NCBI RefSeq assembly: GCF_001517585.1
Contig: NZ_FBYC01000004.1
Coordinates: forward strand, 1,631,501 to 1,695,500
Direction: 5' to 3'
DNA length: 64,000 nucleotides
Origin: Roseibaca calidilacus
Lineage (GTDB): Bacteria > Pseudomonadota > Alphaproteobacteria > Rhodobacterales > Rhodobacteraceae
The translations under genes and the position numbers were made by a program. Every line of letters begins with the position of its first letter. Position 1 is the first letter of the stretch. Positions 7,845 to 17,342 of the stretch are shown piece after piece. The notes below the pieces were generated by a model. That model saw only the letters and a list, made by a program, of their open reading frames with translations, had not been told where the DNA came from and searched no databases.

Positions 7845-10403
7845 ATGCGCGACACCGCCCAGCCGATCTACCTTGCCGATTACCAGCCCCCCGCTTTTCT
7901 GATTGAACAGGTCGAATTGACCTTTCGGCTCGCCCCGAAAACCACCCGCGTCGTCAGCCAGATTCGGTTCGCACCCAACCCGGCGGCGGCACCGGGGCAG
8001 GATCTGCGCCTGGACGGCGAAGGGCTGACCCTGATCGCGGCCAGTATTGACGGCGCACACGTGACCGCGACCCCGGACGCCACCGGGTTATCGATGGCGG
8101 CCGCAACCCTGCCCGACGGCCCCTTCACATGGGAAGCAGAGGTCGAAATCGCGCCCGAAGGCAACACCGCACTCGAAGGGCTGTATATGTCGAACGGCAT
8201 GTATTGCACCCAATGCGAGGCCGAGGGCTTTCGCAAGATCACCTTCTACCCTGACCGCCCCGATGTGATGGCCCCGTTCCGCGTGCGGATTGAAAGCGAC
8301 CTGCCGGTTTTGCTGTCCAATGGCAACCCGGCGGGCCGCGGCCCCGGCTGGGCCGAATGGGACGACCCTCATCCCAAGCCCAGCTATCTTTTCGCACTGG
8401 TCGCGGGCGAGCTGACCGCCAGAACAGTCCGCTTCACCACGATGGAGGGGCGCGATGTCACGCTCAATATCTGGGTGCGGCCCGGCGACGAGGATAAAAC
8501 CGCTTACGCGCTCGATGCGCTAAAACGGTCGATGCTGTGGGATGAACAGGTTTATGGCCGCGCCTATGACTTGGACATTTTCAACATCGTGGCGGTCGAT
8601 GACTTCAATATGGGCGCTATGGAGAACAAGGGCTTGAACATTTTCAACTCCCGATATGTTCTCGCCTCGGGCGTGACTGCAACCGACAGCGATTTCGCCG
8701 CGATTGAACGGATCATCGCGCATGAATATTTCCACAATTGGACCGGCAACCGCATCACCTGCCGCGATTGGTTCCAGCTATCGCTGAAAGAAGGGCTGAC
8801 CGTGTTCCGCGACCAGCAGTTCATGGGCGATATGCGCAGCCATGCGGTAAAGCGCATTGAAGATGTGCTGACATTGCGCGCCCGCCAGTTCCGCGAAGAT
8901 GCCGGGCCACTCGCCCACCCCGTGCGCCCCGAAAGCTATGTCGAGATCAACAATTTCTATACCGCCACCGTGTATGAAAAAGGGGCTGAACTGATCCGGA
9001 TGCTGCGCCTGTTGGTCGGGGACGCGCAATATCGCGGGGCGCTTGATCTCTATTTTGCGCGGCATGACGGGCAGGCCTGCACGATAGAGGATTGGATCGC
9101 GGTCTTCGAAGACGCCGCCGGGCGCGACCTGTCGCAGTTCAAACGCTGGTATGAACAAGCGGGCACGCCCAAGGTGACACTGCTGGAGGACTGGCAGGAT
9201 GGCAAATTGACGCTTACCCTGCGCCAGCACACCGCCCCCACACCGGGCCAACCGCTGAAAGAACCGCTGCTCATCCCGGTGGCGCTGGGCCTGATCGCGC
9301 CGGACGGAACGGAACTGCTGCCCACACAGATTCTGGAACTGGACAGCCCCGAACAGGTCTTCCGCTTCTCTGACCTGCCCACGAAACCCGTGGTGTCGGC
9401 TTTGCGCGGTTTCTCGGCGCCGGTGCAGTTGGCCCATGCGCAATCAAGCGCCGAGCGCGCGATACTGCTGGGCCACGATACCGACCCGTTCGCGCGCTTT
9501 GAAGCCGGGCGCAACTTGGCGCGCGATATCCTGCACGCCATGATCCGCGATGGCGCGCGCCCCGGCCCGGAATACCTAGAGGCGATGCGCCTTGCGCTGA
9601 CGGATCACGCGCTGGACCCGGCCTTTCGGGCCTTGGTGCTGCGCCTGCCGGGCGAAGATGAATTGGCGCAAAGCCTGCATGCAGCGGGCCACACGCCCGA
9701 CCCGGATGCGATTCATACCGCGCGCCGGCTGGCCTTGCGCCGCATGGCCGACGCGCTTGCCCCCGATCTGGCTCGCGTGGTCGAGGATATGGACACTCCC
9801 GGCCCGTTCAGCCCAGATGCCCGCGACGCTGGCCGCCGGGCGCTGCGGCTTGCGGCGGCGGGGGTGCTGGCCCATGCCGATGGCGGTGCCAAGGCGCGCG
9901 CAATTTTCGCGCAAGCCGATAACATGACAGAGCAATTCGGGGCGTGGTCGGCCCTTCTGGCCGTGGGCGCGGGGGCCGAAGAAGGCGCGCAATTCCACCG
10001 CCAATGGCAGGGCGACCGGCTGGTGATGGATAAATGGTTTGCCGCACAGGTCATGCACGCCGCGCCGGAGCGCGCGGCAAAGATCGCCGCGGCGCTGACT
10101 GATCATGCCGCCTTCGACTGGAAGAACCCGAACCGGTTCCGCGCGGTCATCGGCAGTCTTGGGGCGCACCCGGCGGGGTTTCACCGCAAGGATGGCGCGG
10201 GCTACAGGCTGGTTGCAGATTGGCTGATCCGTCTGGACGGGGCGAACCCGCAAGCGGCAGCCCGCGTTTCGACCGTGTTCGAAACTTGGCGACGCTACGA
10301 TCACGAACGACAGGCGCTGATCCGGGCGGAACTGACCCGAATGCAGGACCGTCCCGAGTGTAGCCGCGACATGGGCGAAATGGTCGGGCGGATGCTGGGC
10401 TGA
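7845..10403 (+). CDS. pepN: Aminopeptidase N (M1 family zinc metallopeptidase)
   Basis: An 852-residue M1 peptidase of the Escherichia coli PepN type that removes N-terminal residues from peptides. Zinc ligands and catalytic Glu are in HEYFH at residues 293-297 and in SLKEG (Glu316), the spacing expected for HExxH-x18-E. The exopeptidase motif GAMEN lies about 35 residues before. No signal peptide is present, so it is cytoplasmic. The start is preceded by GCCGGAGGA. Length is close to the 870 residues of the E. coli enzyme. The 77 bases downstream hold no recognisable gene. Confidence 0.96.
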   Translation: MRDTAQPIYLADYQPPAFLIEQVELTFRLAPKTTRVVSQIRFAPNPAAAPGQDLRLDGEGLTLIAASIDGAHVTATPDATGLSMAAATLPDGPFTWEAEVEIAPEGNTALEGLYMSNGMYCTQCEAEGFRKITFYPDRPDVMAPFRVRIESDLPVLLSNGNPAGRGPGWAEWDDPHPKPSYLFALVAGELTARTVRFTTMEGRDVTLNIWVRPGDEDKTAYALDALKRSMLWDEQVYGRAYDLDIFNIVAVDDFNMGAMENKGLNIFNSRYVLASGVTATDSDFAAIERIIAHEYFHNWTGNRITCRDWFQLSLKEGLTVFRDQQFMGDMRSHAVKRIEDVLTLRARQFREDAGPLAHPVRPESYVEINNFYTATVYEKGAELIRMLRLLVGDAQYRGALDLYFARHDGQACTIEDWIAVFEDAAGRDLSQFKRWYEQAGTPKVTLLEDWQDGKLTLTLRQHTAPTPGQPLKEPLLIPVALGLIAPDGTELLPTQILELDSPEQVFRFSDLPTKPVVSALRGFSAPVQLAHAQSSAERAILLGHDTDPFARFEAGRNLARDILHAMIRDGARPGPEYLEAMRLALTDHALDPAFRALVLRLPGEDELAQSLHAAGHTPDPDAIHTARRLALRRMADALAPDLARVVEDMDTPGPFSPDARDAGRRALRLAAAGVLAHADGGAKARAIFAQADNMTEQFGAWSALLAVGAGAEEGAQFHRQWQGDRLVMDKWFAAQVMHAAPERAAKIAAALTDHAAFDWKNPNRFRAVIGSLGAHPAGFHRKDGAGYRLVADWLIRLDGANPQAAARVSTVFETWRRYDHERQALIRAELTRMQDRPECSRDMGEMVGRMLG

Positions 10404-10480
10404 CGCGCCGCAATCGGTTTTGCAGACCGCGCAACTGTCCGGGGTGGCAGGCGTTGCGCATAAGCATGCGGCGTCGCGCG

Positions 10481-13189
10481 CTACTCCGCAGCCTCGCGCC
10501 GGGGCGCGGGCTGGCGTAGCACGCGCGGAAAGCTAACCCGGAATGACGCCCCACCCTGACCCGGCACATAGATGATGTCACCGCCCAGATTTTGCATGAT
10601 CTCGCGGCAAATCGCCAAACCCAAGCCCGCGCCCCCCGCATGCAGCGAATCCGTCAGGCGGGCGAATTTCTCGAAGATCAGCGCTTGGCTTTCGGTCGGA
10701 ATGCCAGAACCGTTATCGGTGAAGTCAATTTCGATCACATCCTGCACGCTGCGCACCTGAATATGAACTTCCGGCATGTCGCTGGTGCAATATTTGCGGG
10801 CATTCGACAGGATATTGATGAAAACCTGCGTCAGGCGGCCTGCATCGGTGGTGACCATCACCTCTTCTTCATCGCGCGTGCGCAGAATGCGGAACTGCCG
10901 CTGCGCCTGCACCGATTTCGACGAGGTAATCGCCTGATCGATCAGTTTGCGCAGATTGGCGGGCGCGATGTCCAGTTGCACCTGACCATGTTCCAGCACC
11001 GACAGGTCCAGAAGGTCATCCAGCAGCCGCGTCAGGCGGATGGATTCGTCGTGAATGACCTCTGCGAAATGCGCCTGCTCTTCGGGCGACAGGGTCTCTG
11101 CTTCCATCAAGATCTCTGAAAACGCCCGGATCGAGGTCATCGGCGTGCGCAATTCATGGCTGATCTGCGACAGGAAGGCATCCTTCTGCACGGACAGCTT
11201 GCGCAGCTTGTCATTGGCCTCGCGCAGCTTGCGGGCGGTGCGCGACAATTCTTCGGACTGGGCCTCTAGCTGGCTGGAGTATTCCATGATCTGCGCGGAT
11301 TCCGATGCAACGGCCATCAGATCCTCGACCGAGACCACCGCAGTGCCTGCCGATTGCGCGATCATGGCATGCGCCGTCGCCGCACCCACGGACCCGGCCA
11401 ATTTCAGTTCCAGCGCTTCTAGGAATTCGGGCGTGATGTCGGGCAGGAACCCGGCCTTGCCCTGCGCAGCGGCCTGCGCCTTGAAAAACGCCTGCGCCGA
11501 TTTCACACCGATAATGCGCTGCGCCATTGGCAACAGATCCTCGGCCTGCGCCATGGGCCGCGACCAGCTGCGCGCAAGGCCGGGCCGGTCGTAGATATTC
11601 ACGAACAGCGCCGCCTGCACCCGTTCGATGGGGCTGGGAAAGCTGACGAAAGACCCAAGGCAGAAAGCCAGCACATTGACCAGAAGCGACCAGAACAGCG
11701 CATGCAACAGCGGGTCCAGCGTGGTCAGGCCGAACAGGCTGTAGGGCCGCAGCCATGACAGGCCGAACAACCCGTCGGACATGACATGCGCAGGCAGGAT
11801 GGTTCCAGCGCCGAAGCTGGGCAACAGAAGCGTATAGGCCCAAAGCACCGCGCCCGCGACCAGCCCCAGCGCGGCCCCGGTCCGGCTGGCCCCACGCCAG
11901 AACAGCGCCCCCAGAAGCGCGGGCAGAATCTGCGCCACGCCGACGAAGGCGATCAGGCCAATGGCCGCCAGCGCCCCCGACCCGCCCGAAAGCGTGTAAT
12001 ACAGGTAGCCCAAACCCAGCACGATGCTGATCGACAGCCGCCGCACATTCAGCACCAGCAGTCGCATGTCGCCGGTGTCTTGCCCCTGCGCCGTGCGCAA
12101 CCGCAGCCAAAGCGGCACGACAATATGGTTCGACACCATCGTGGCCAGCGCCAGCGACGCCACGATCACCATAGAGGTCGCCGCCGAAAACCCGCCCAGA
12201 AACGCCAGAAGCGCCAGATCATCGCGCCCCAGATGCAGCGGCAGGGTCATCACGAACATATCGGGATTGGCGCCTTCGGGCATAAGCTGCATACCGATGG
12301 CCGCAATCGGCAGAACGAACAGGCTGATGGCGAACAGATAGGCCGGGAAGGCCCAGCTTGCCGTGGCCAGATGCTTGTCGTCCACATTTTCGACCACCAG
12401 CACCTGAAACATGCGCGGCAGGGTCAGGATCGCGATGGCCGAAAGCAAGATAAGCCCGGTCCAGCGCCCCGGCTGGATTTGCCATTCGGGCAGGGCTTGG
12501 GCGCTGATCCGGGCCAGCGCATCGGCCGGGCCACCCGCCACGCCCCAAACCACGAATATTCCCACGGCCAAAAGCGCTACCAGCTTGACCACGGCTTCCA
12601 GTGCGATGGCGGTCACGACCCCGTGGTGTTGTTCATTGGCATCTAGGTTGCGGGTGCCGAATACGATGGTGAAAAACGCCAGCCCCATCGCCACCCAAAG
12701 TGCGATCAACGAACGGTCACCCGCCACCGGGGCGCTGTCCAGATCGGTCGCGAAAACGGTAAAGGACTGCGCGATGGATTGCAGTTGCAGCGCGATATAG
12801 GGGGTGCCCGCCGAAATGCACAGCAAGGTCACGATCACACCCAGCAGGTTCGATTTGCCATAGCGCGACGAGATGAAGTCGGCGATGGATGTGACCCGGT
12901 TTTCCCGGCCAATGCGCACCAGTTTGCGCAGCATCACCCACCAGCCCACGAATACCAAAGTCGGGCCAAGGTAGATTGTCATAAATTCCAGCCCCGACCG
13001 CGCCGCATATCCGACCGCGCCGTAAAAGGTCCAGGCCGTGCAATAAACCGACAGCGACAGCGTGTAGACCAGCGGCGAGCGCAGCCAGCCCGCCCGACCT
13101 TCCTCGGCGCTGCGTTCGGCCACAGAGGCCACGGCAAACAGCAATGCCACATAGGCCAGACAGGTCAGAACAAGCAGATTGAAGGACAT
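10481..13189 (-). CDS. Hybrid solute-symporter-domain sensor histidine kinase
   Basis: A 902-residue protein. The first ~530 residues form a sodium:solute symporter (SSF) domain of about 12-13 membrane helices, including YTLSLSVYCTAWTFYGAVG and SRYGKSNLLGVIVTLLC. A linker leads to a coiled coil (residues ~635-670), a HisKA domain with SQISHELRTPM (His678 is the phospho-accepting histidine) and a HATPase domain with DNGSGIP and GAGLGLAI. No receiver domain is attached. The layout resembles CbrA-type kinases that couple nutrient transport or sensing to phosphorelay. It is the last gene of a three-gene operon with a small membrane protein and a stand-alone receiver. The substrate is unknown. Confidence 0.9.
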   Translation of the reverse strand: MSFNLLVLTCLAYVALLFAVASVAERSAEEGRAGWLRSPLVYTLSLSVYCTAWTFYGAVGYAARSGLEFMTIYLGPTLVFVGWWVMLRKLVRIGRENRVTSIADFISSRYGKSNLLGVIVTLLCISAGTPYIALQLQSIAQSFTVFATDLDSAPVAGDRSLIALWVAMGLAFFTIVFGTRNLDANEQHHGVVTAIALEAVVKLVALLAVGIFVVWGVAGGPADALARISAQALPEWQIQPGRWTGLILLSAIAILTLPRMFQVLVVENVDDKHLATASWAFPAYLFAISLFVLPIAAIGMQLMPEGANPDMFVMTLPLHLGRDDLALLAFLGGFSAATSMVIVASLALATMVSNHIVVPLWLRLRTAQGQDTGDMRLLVLNVRRLSISIVLGLGYLYYTLSGGSGALAAIGLIAFVGVAQILPALLGALFWRGASRTGAALGLVAGAVLWAYTLLLPSFGAGTILPAHVMSDGLFGLSWLRPYSLFGLTTLDPLLHALFWSLLVNVLAFCLGSFVSFPSPIERVQAALFVNIYDRPGLARSWSRPMAQAEDLLPMAQRIIGVKSAQAFFKAQAAAQGKAGFLPDITPEFLEALELKLAGSVGAATAHAMIAQSAGTAVVSVEDLMAVASESAQIMEYSSQLEAQSEELSRTARKLREANDKLRKLSVQKDAFLSQISHELRTPMTSIRAFSEILMEAETLSPEEQAHFAEVIHDESIRLTRLLDDLLDLSVLEHGQVQLDIAPANLRKLIDQAITSSKSVQAQRQFRILRTRDEEEVMVTTDAGRLTQVFINILSNARKYCTSDMPEVHIQVRSVQDVIEIDFTDNGSGIPTESQALIFEKFARLTDSLHAGGAGLGLAICREIMQNLGGDIIYVPGQGGASFRVSFPRVLRQPAPRREAAE

Positions 13190-13194
13190 CGGCG

Positions 13195-13479
13195 CTAGTC
13201 CTTCCGGCCCGTGTCCATCGGGGGCTTCTCGGGCGGGTCAAAGGCCTTGCGCAAGCCGCGCGACATCAGCCATGTGCCAAGGATCAGCGCCAGCCAGACC
13301 GCGAACAGGTAGACCCATTCGCTGGCCGCAGAACTGGTTCCGGTTTCCGGATCTTCGCGCATCAGCGGCAGCAATAGCAGCACAAAGCCGAAAACCGGCA
13401 GGAAGCGCGCGGCATCCATCAAGCGGCGCAGACGGTAGCTGTCGCGCGCAAGGAACGGCAATGTGCGCGGCGGCTTCAT
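13195..13479 (-). CDS. Small two-helix membrane protein of the kinase operon
   Basis: A 94-residue protein with two predicted membrane segments (residues ~24-40 starting FLPVFGFVLLLLPL and ~56-72 with VYLFAVWLALILGTWLM), a basic N-terminus and a polar proline-rich tail. Its ATG overlaps the stop of the receiver gene (ATGA) and its stop is five bases before the kinase start, so it is tightly coupled to both. I do not recognise the family. The position suggests a partner of the symporter-kinase, much as small helper subunits accompany some SSF transporters; this is inference. Confidence 0.7.
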   Translation of the reverse strand: MKPPRTLPFLARDSYRLRRLMDAARFLPVFGFVLLLLPLMREDPETGTSSAASEWVYLFAVWLALILGTWLMSRGLRKAFDPPEKPPMDTGRKD

Positions 13480-13847
13480 GGGCCGATAATGTCTTGCAAC
13501 GCCGCAACCACTTCGGAATTGGCGAATGGCTTGGTCATGAAGCAGGTCACCCCCAGCCGCGCGGCCAAATCGCGGTCGGCGCTTTGGCCCTTGGCGGTCA
13601 GCATCAGGACCGGCAGGTCACGGGTATGCGCAGCGGCACGCAAATGGCGCAGCACTTCGAACCCGTCCATGTCGGGCAGCATCAGGTCAAGGATCAGCGC
13701 ATCGGGCGGGTCGGCGCGCAGGCGCGCCAGCGCTGCGGTGCCACCGGCCTCGACCTCGACCTGCCAACCATTGCGGGTCAGGATGAAACGGATCGCGTCA
13801 GAGATATTCGGCTCGTCCTCTATTACCAACACGCGCTTTTGCACCAC
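13476..13847 (-). CDS. Single-domain response regulator (receiver only)
   Basis: A ~123-residue receiver domain and nothing else. It begins QKRVLVIEDEPNIS with the acidic pair, has the phospho-accepting Asp in LILDLMLPDMDGF (about Asp54), the conserved Thr in LMLTAKG and Lys in FMTKPFANSE. There is no DNA-binding output domain, so it must signal by protein contact or phosphotransfer. Two adjacent GTG codons (13847, 13844) behind GAGGGGG are the likely starts; the frame extends to 13907 without family similarity. It is the first gene of the kinase operon. Confidence 0.87.
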   Translation of the reverse strand: MVQKRVLVIEDEPNISDAIRFILTRNGWQVEVEAGGTAALARLRADPPDALILDLMLPDMDGFEVLRHLRAAAHTRDLPVLMLTAKGQSADRDLAARLGVTCFMTKPFANSEVVAALQDIIGP

Positions 13848-14002
13848 AGGCCACCCCCTCCCGGTCCAAGGCCAGTTTCCGAATGGTGCCGCGTGCGCAA
13901 AGCGCACGCGGCGATCGGATGCGCGTGCGTCATCTCTCCTCCCGACGCTGCGCCGATACTTTATTCAGCATTATGACAATTCTGTCAAAGCCGCAGATGC
14001 CC

Positions 14003-15322
14003 CTACCCCCCTGTCGCCAAAATCGACGGCTCGCGCCGTGCAGCGCAGTCCAGTTGCGGGCAGGTCCGGCAACTGGCCCCCACGGCCAGAACCGAAGCGC
14101 CATCGGCCTGATCGGCCTCGGGCACCAGCAGCATCGTAGCGCGCAGCACCGGCGGCAGGTCCATCCGGGTCAGGCCATGCACACAGGCCACAGCAAAGGC
14201 GGTAAAGCGCCGCCCCGTGCGCCCCGCCGTCAAAAGCCTGGCGCGCAAGGGCACATGCGGCTGGCGCAGCGCCTGATACAACGGCCAAAGCGGGCAACCA
14301 CCGCTGAAACGCGGATAGGGAAAGCCCTCGACCGGGCGGCGGAACAGCAAAGTCCCCGACATGTCACAAATCGCCAGCCCAAGCGGCGGCACGTCATGCG
14401 CGCGGGCCAGATCGGGCGGCAGATGCGCCAGTCTGCGCAACACAACATCCAGACCGCAGCCAAATTCGGCAGCCAGCAGGTCGGGGGCCACGCCATGCGT
14501 GCCAAGCGCCGTGTGCAGCGCGGCCCGTGGGACGGCCTGCGCATCGGCCTGCATTTGCACCAGCCACGCCATGGCAAGCTGTCGTGACGCGCCCGACGCA
14601 AGCTCAATCTGCCCGGACAGGTAGGCCTCGGCCCCATCCAGCGTGCTGCCCTCGATCAGCGGCGGATGATAGCCCTCGCGCGCAAGCCATGCCTCGACCT
14701 CTTCCTGAGGAGAGGCGATCCCGGTCTCTCCAGTCTTGGCGTTGTCGATGTAATTGACAAGCGCAACCGCCCCTTCGGCCAGCCGCCCCGAATCCGTCAG
14801 GATGTTGCGGTGAAAGCGGTCTTGCCATTCGGGGGCCAGCGCTTCGTCATCATTCAGGATCGCGGCGGTCGATTGCACCGATGTCACGGCAGAGATGATT
14901 TCGTGCAGCGCATCGGCAAGGTAGGGGTCATGGGTCATGCGGTCGCTTAGCTGCTCGACCACGCGCTCCAACCCCTCGACGCGGGCATGTGTGTCGGCCA
15001 GCACCTTGGCCCAGCCGGGAAAACGACCGATTAGATCGTCAATCCGCTCCAGCTCTCCCAACTCTGTGTCAGAGCGCAGCGCGGCGGCGCGCGCGCCCTC
15101 GACCAGTTGAGTGTCGCTATCCTCTACCAGCGCGTCAGAGGACACCCCCAGCGCCTGCGCCAGAGCACTGAGCAAGGGCGCGCTGACCTTGCGGCGGTTG
15201 TGTTCGATCAGGTTCAGATAGGACGGCGAGACACCGACCTCGCGCGCAAGGTCGGTCTGGCGTATCCCACGCAGGGTGCGCCGGGCGCGAATGCGGGTGC
15301 CGGTCAGGGCGCTGCGTGACAT
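14003..15322 (-). CDS. ScfR/RamB-type short-chain acyl-CoA responsive regulator
   Basis: A 439-residue regulator. The N-terminal XRE helix-turn-helix (residues ~8-62) contains GIRQTDLAREVGVSPSYLNLIEHNRR. The C-terminal half resembles the DUF2083 region of the ScfR/RamB family, with a cysteine cluster near the end (SCRTCPQLDC) and the block RFSGGCPLWPLYQAL. Known members include RamB of actinobacteria and PccR of Rhodobacter sphaeroides, which controls propionyl-CoA carboxylase. It is divergent from accBC across 176 bases, so it may control itself and accB. The start at 15322 drops 54 upstream codons that extend into the intergenic region. Confidence 0.87.
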   Translation of the reverse strand: MSRSALTGTRIRARRTLRGIRQTDLAREVGVSPSYLNLIEHNRRKVSAPLLSALAQALGVSSDALVEDSDTQLVEGARAAALRSDTELGELERIDDLIGRFPGWAKVLADTHARVEGLERVVEQLSDRMTHDPYLADALHEIISAVTSVQSTAAILNDDEALAPEWQDRFHRNILTDSGRLAEGAVALVNYIDNAKTGETGIASPQEEVEAWLAREGYHPPLIEGSTLDGAEAYLSGQIELASGASRQLAMAWLVQMQADAQAVPRAALHTALGTHGVAPDLLAAEFGCGLDVVLRRLAHLPPDLARAHDVPPLGLAICDMSGTLLFRRPVEGFPYPRFSGGCPLWPLYQALRQPHVPLRARLLTAGRTGRRFTAFAVACVHGLTRMDLPPVLRATMLLVPEADQADGASVLAVGASCRTCPQLDCAARREPSILATGG

Positions 15323-15345
15323 TTGTGAACCTCCAAAAGCGCTTT

Positions 15346-15369
15346 TTACAGGTTTTGACAGCCCTGTGA
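15346..15369. promoter_or_regulatory. Imperfect inverted repeat in the scfR-like/accB divergent promoter region
   Basis: TTACAGG (15346-15352) and CCTGTGA (15363-15369) face each other across ten bases, about 24 bases upstream of the regulator's start. A TTGACA hexamer (15355-15360) lies inside it, without a good -10 box at the right distance. It is a candidate operator for the divergent regulator. No protein can be assigned from sequence alone. Confidence 0.35.
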
Positions 15370-15498
15370 AGGCTGCACGCGCGCCCAGCTTCGCCCCGGC
15401 CCAAAAACGCCGCTTCACACCACCGGCCTTAGCCAGTATAAGCCGCGGCCAAACACCGGGCGTAAATCGCCTGCCCTTCGCCACGCATAGAGGTATTC

Positions 15499-15978
15499 AT
15501 GTCCCGCAACGACGCAGATGTCGCCTTCATTAAAGCCCTCGCAGAATTGCTGAACGCGAACGACCTGACAGAGGTGAACGTCAAGCGCGAATATGGCGAG
15601 AATGACAGCCTGAACGTGCGCGTGTCCAAGCAGATGATGCAGGCCGCACCGGCCCAAGCCGCGCCGGTTACCCAAGCAACCCTGCCCGCCCCCGCGCCGC
15701 AGGCCGCCGAAGAACCCAGCCCCAGCGGCAACCCGGCCGATCATCCCGGCGCGGTCACCTCGCCCATGGTGGGCACGATCTACCTTGCCCCCGAACCGGG
15801 TGCGTCGAATTTCGTCAGCGTGGGCGCGCAGGTTGCCGAAGGCGACACGTTGCTGATTATCGAAGCGATGAAGACCATGAACCACATTCCCGCCCCGCGC
15901 GCGGGTGTGGTCAAGCGCATTCTGGTGGGTGACGCATCGCCCGTCGAATTCGGCGCGCCACTGATGATTATCGAATAA
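15499..15978 (+). CDS. accB: Biotin carboxyl carrier protein of acetyl-CoA carboxylase
   Basis: A 159-residue protein with an N-terminal oligomerisation region, an Ala/Pro-rich linker (residues ~55-85) and a C-terminal biotinyl domain. The biotin attachment motif is EAMKTMN, with Thr where E. coli has Met; the lysine is present. The start at 15499 follows GAGG. It is 11 bases upstream of accC, the usual accBC pair. The product carries the carboxyl group from biotin carboxylase to the carboxyltransferase in fatty acid synthesis. Confidence 0.95.
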   Translation: MSRNDADVAFIKALAELLNANDLTEVNVKREYGENDSLNVRVSKQMMQAAPAQAAPVTQATLPAPAPQAAEEPSPSGNPADHPGAVTSPMVGTIYLAPEPGASNFVSVGAQVAEGDTLLIIEAMKTMNHIPAPRAGVVKRILVGDASPVEFGAPLMIIE

Positions 15979-15989
15979 TCGGGGTGGGC

Positions 15990-17339
15990 ATGTTCAAGAA
16001 AATCCTGATCGCCAATCGCGGGGAAATCGCGCTTCGCGTGATCCGCGCCTGCCGCGAAATGGGCATTGCCTCTGTCGCGGTGCATTCCACCGCTGACGCC
16101 AATGCAATGCATGTGCGCATGGCGGATGAGGCGATCTGCATCGGCCCGCCCTCGTCCACGCATAGTTATCTGTCCGTCCCGTCGATCATTTCCGCCTGCG
16201 AGATTTCGGGTGCGGAAGCGATCCACCCGGGTTATGGCTTTCTGTCGGAAAACGCCGAATTCGTGCAAGTGGTCGAAGATCACGGCATCGCCTTTATCGG
16301 CCCGTCTGCGGAACATATCCGGATGATGGGCGACAAGATCACCGCCAAGGACACGATGAAAGCACTTGGCGTGCCTTGCGTGCCCGGTTCTGATGGTGGG
16401 GTCGCGCATTTGCAAACCGCGCAATCGGTGGCAGAGGGCATCGGCTACCCGGTTATCATCAAGGCGACGGCGGGCGGCGGCGGGCGCGGCATGAAGCTGG
16501 CGCGCAACGCGGGCGAGTTGGAAACCGCCTTTCGCACCGCGCGGGCCGAAGCCAAGGCTGCCTTTGGCAATGACGAAGTGTATATCGAAAAATACCTCGG
16601 CCAGCCGCGTCATATCGAAGTGCAGGTTTTCGGTGACGGGCGCGGCAACGCCGTCCATTTGGGCGAGCGCGACTGTTCGCTGCAACGGCGCCACCAAAAG
16701 GTGCTGGAAGAAGCGCCCGGCCCCGCGATTGACACCGAAACCCGCGCGCGCATTGGCGAAACCTGCGCCAAGGCCGTGGCCGATATCGGCTATCGCGGTG
16801 CCGGCACCATCGAATTCCTGTATGAAAACGGCGAGTTCTTTTTCATCGAAATGAACACCCGGCTTCAGGTCGAACACCCTGTCACAGAGGCCATTTTCGG
16901 TGTGGACCTTGTGCGCGAACAGATCCGCGTGGCCGCAGGCCTGCCCTTGTCGATCACGCAAGAGGATTTGCAGGTCAATGGCCATGCCATCGAAGTGCGC
17001 ATCAATGCTGAGAAACTGCCGAATTTCACCCCCTGCCCCGGCCGCGTGAACACCTATCATGCGCCGGGTGGCTTGGGGGTGCGCATGGATAGCGCGCTTT
17101 ATTCTGGATACACGATCCCGCCCTATTACGACAGCCTGATCGCCAAACTGATCGTGCATGGCCGCGACCGGCCCGAAGCGCTGGCACGCCTGCACCGCGC
17201 ATTGGGAGAGTTGATTATCGACGGTGTCGATACCTCTGTGCCGCTATTCCACGCGCTGCTGAACGAACCGGCGGTGCTGACCGGCGATTACAACATTCAC
17301 TGGCTGGAAAAATTCCTCGAAGCGCCCGCGCCGGAATAA
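15990..17339 (+). CDS. accC: Biotin carboxylase subunit of acetyl-CoA carboxylase
   Basis: A 449-residue ATP-grasp enzyme, the same length as E. coli AccC, that carboxylates biotin on AccB. Visible are [19 protein letters not shown] at the N-terminus, the glycine-rich loop [12 protein letters not shown], the catalytic stretch [38 protein letters not shown] in parts, and a C-terminal domain. An upstream GTG at 15984 is possible, but GGGG at 15981 is well spaced only for the ATG at 15990. It ends three bases before the convergent dacB. Confidence 0.96.
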   Translation: MFKKILIANRGEIALRVIRACREMGIASVAVHSTADANAMHVRMADEAICIGPPSSTHSYLSVPSIISACEISGAEAIHPGYGFLSENAEFVQVVEDHGIAFIGPSAEHIRMMGDKITAKDTMKALGVPCVPGSDGGVAHLQTAQSVAEGIGYPVIIKATAGGGGRGMKLARNAGELETAFRTARAEAKAAFGNDEVYIEKYLGQPRHIEVQVFGDGRGNAVHLGERDCSLQRRHQKVLEEAPGPAIDTETRARIGETCAKAVADIGYRGAGTIEFLYENGEFFFIEMNTRLQVEHPVTEAIFGVDLVREQIRVAAGLPLSITQEDLQVNGHAIEVRINAEKLPNFTPCPGRVNTYHAPGGLGVRMDSALYSGYTIPPYYDSLIAKLIVHGRDRPEALARLHRALGELIIDGVDTSVPLFHALLNEPAVLTGDYNIHWLEKFLEAPAPE

Positions 17340-17342
17340 CGC

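Noticed and set aside
15780-17195. Long minus-strand open frame of 471 codons over accC
   Set aside because: It is an antisense shadow of the accC gene, caused by high GC; the accC sense frame has all biotin carboxylase motifs.
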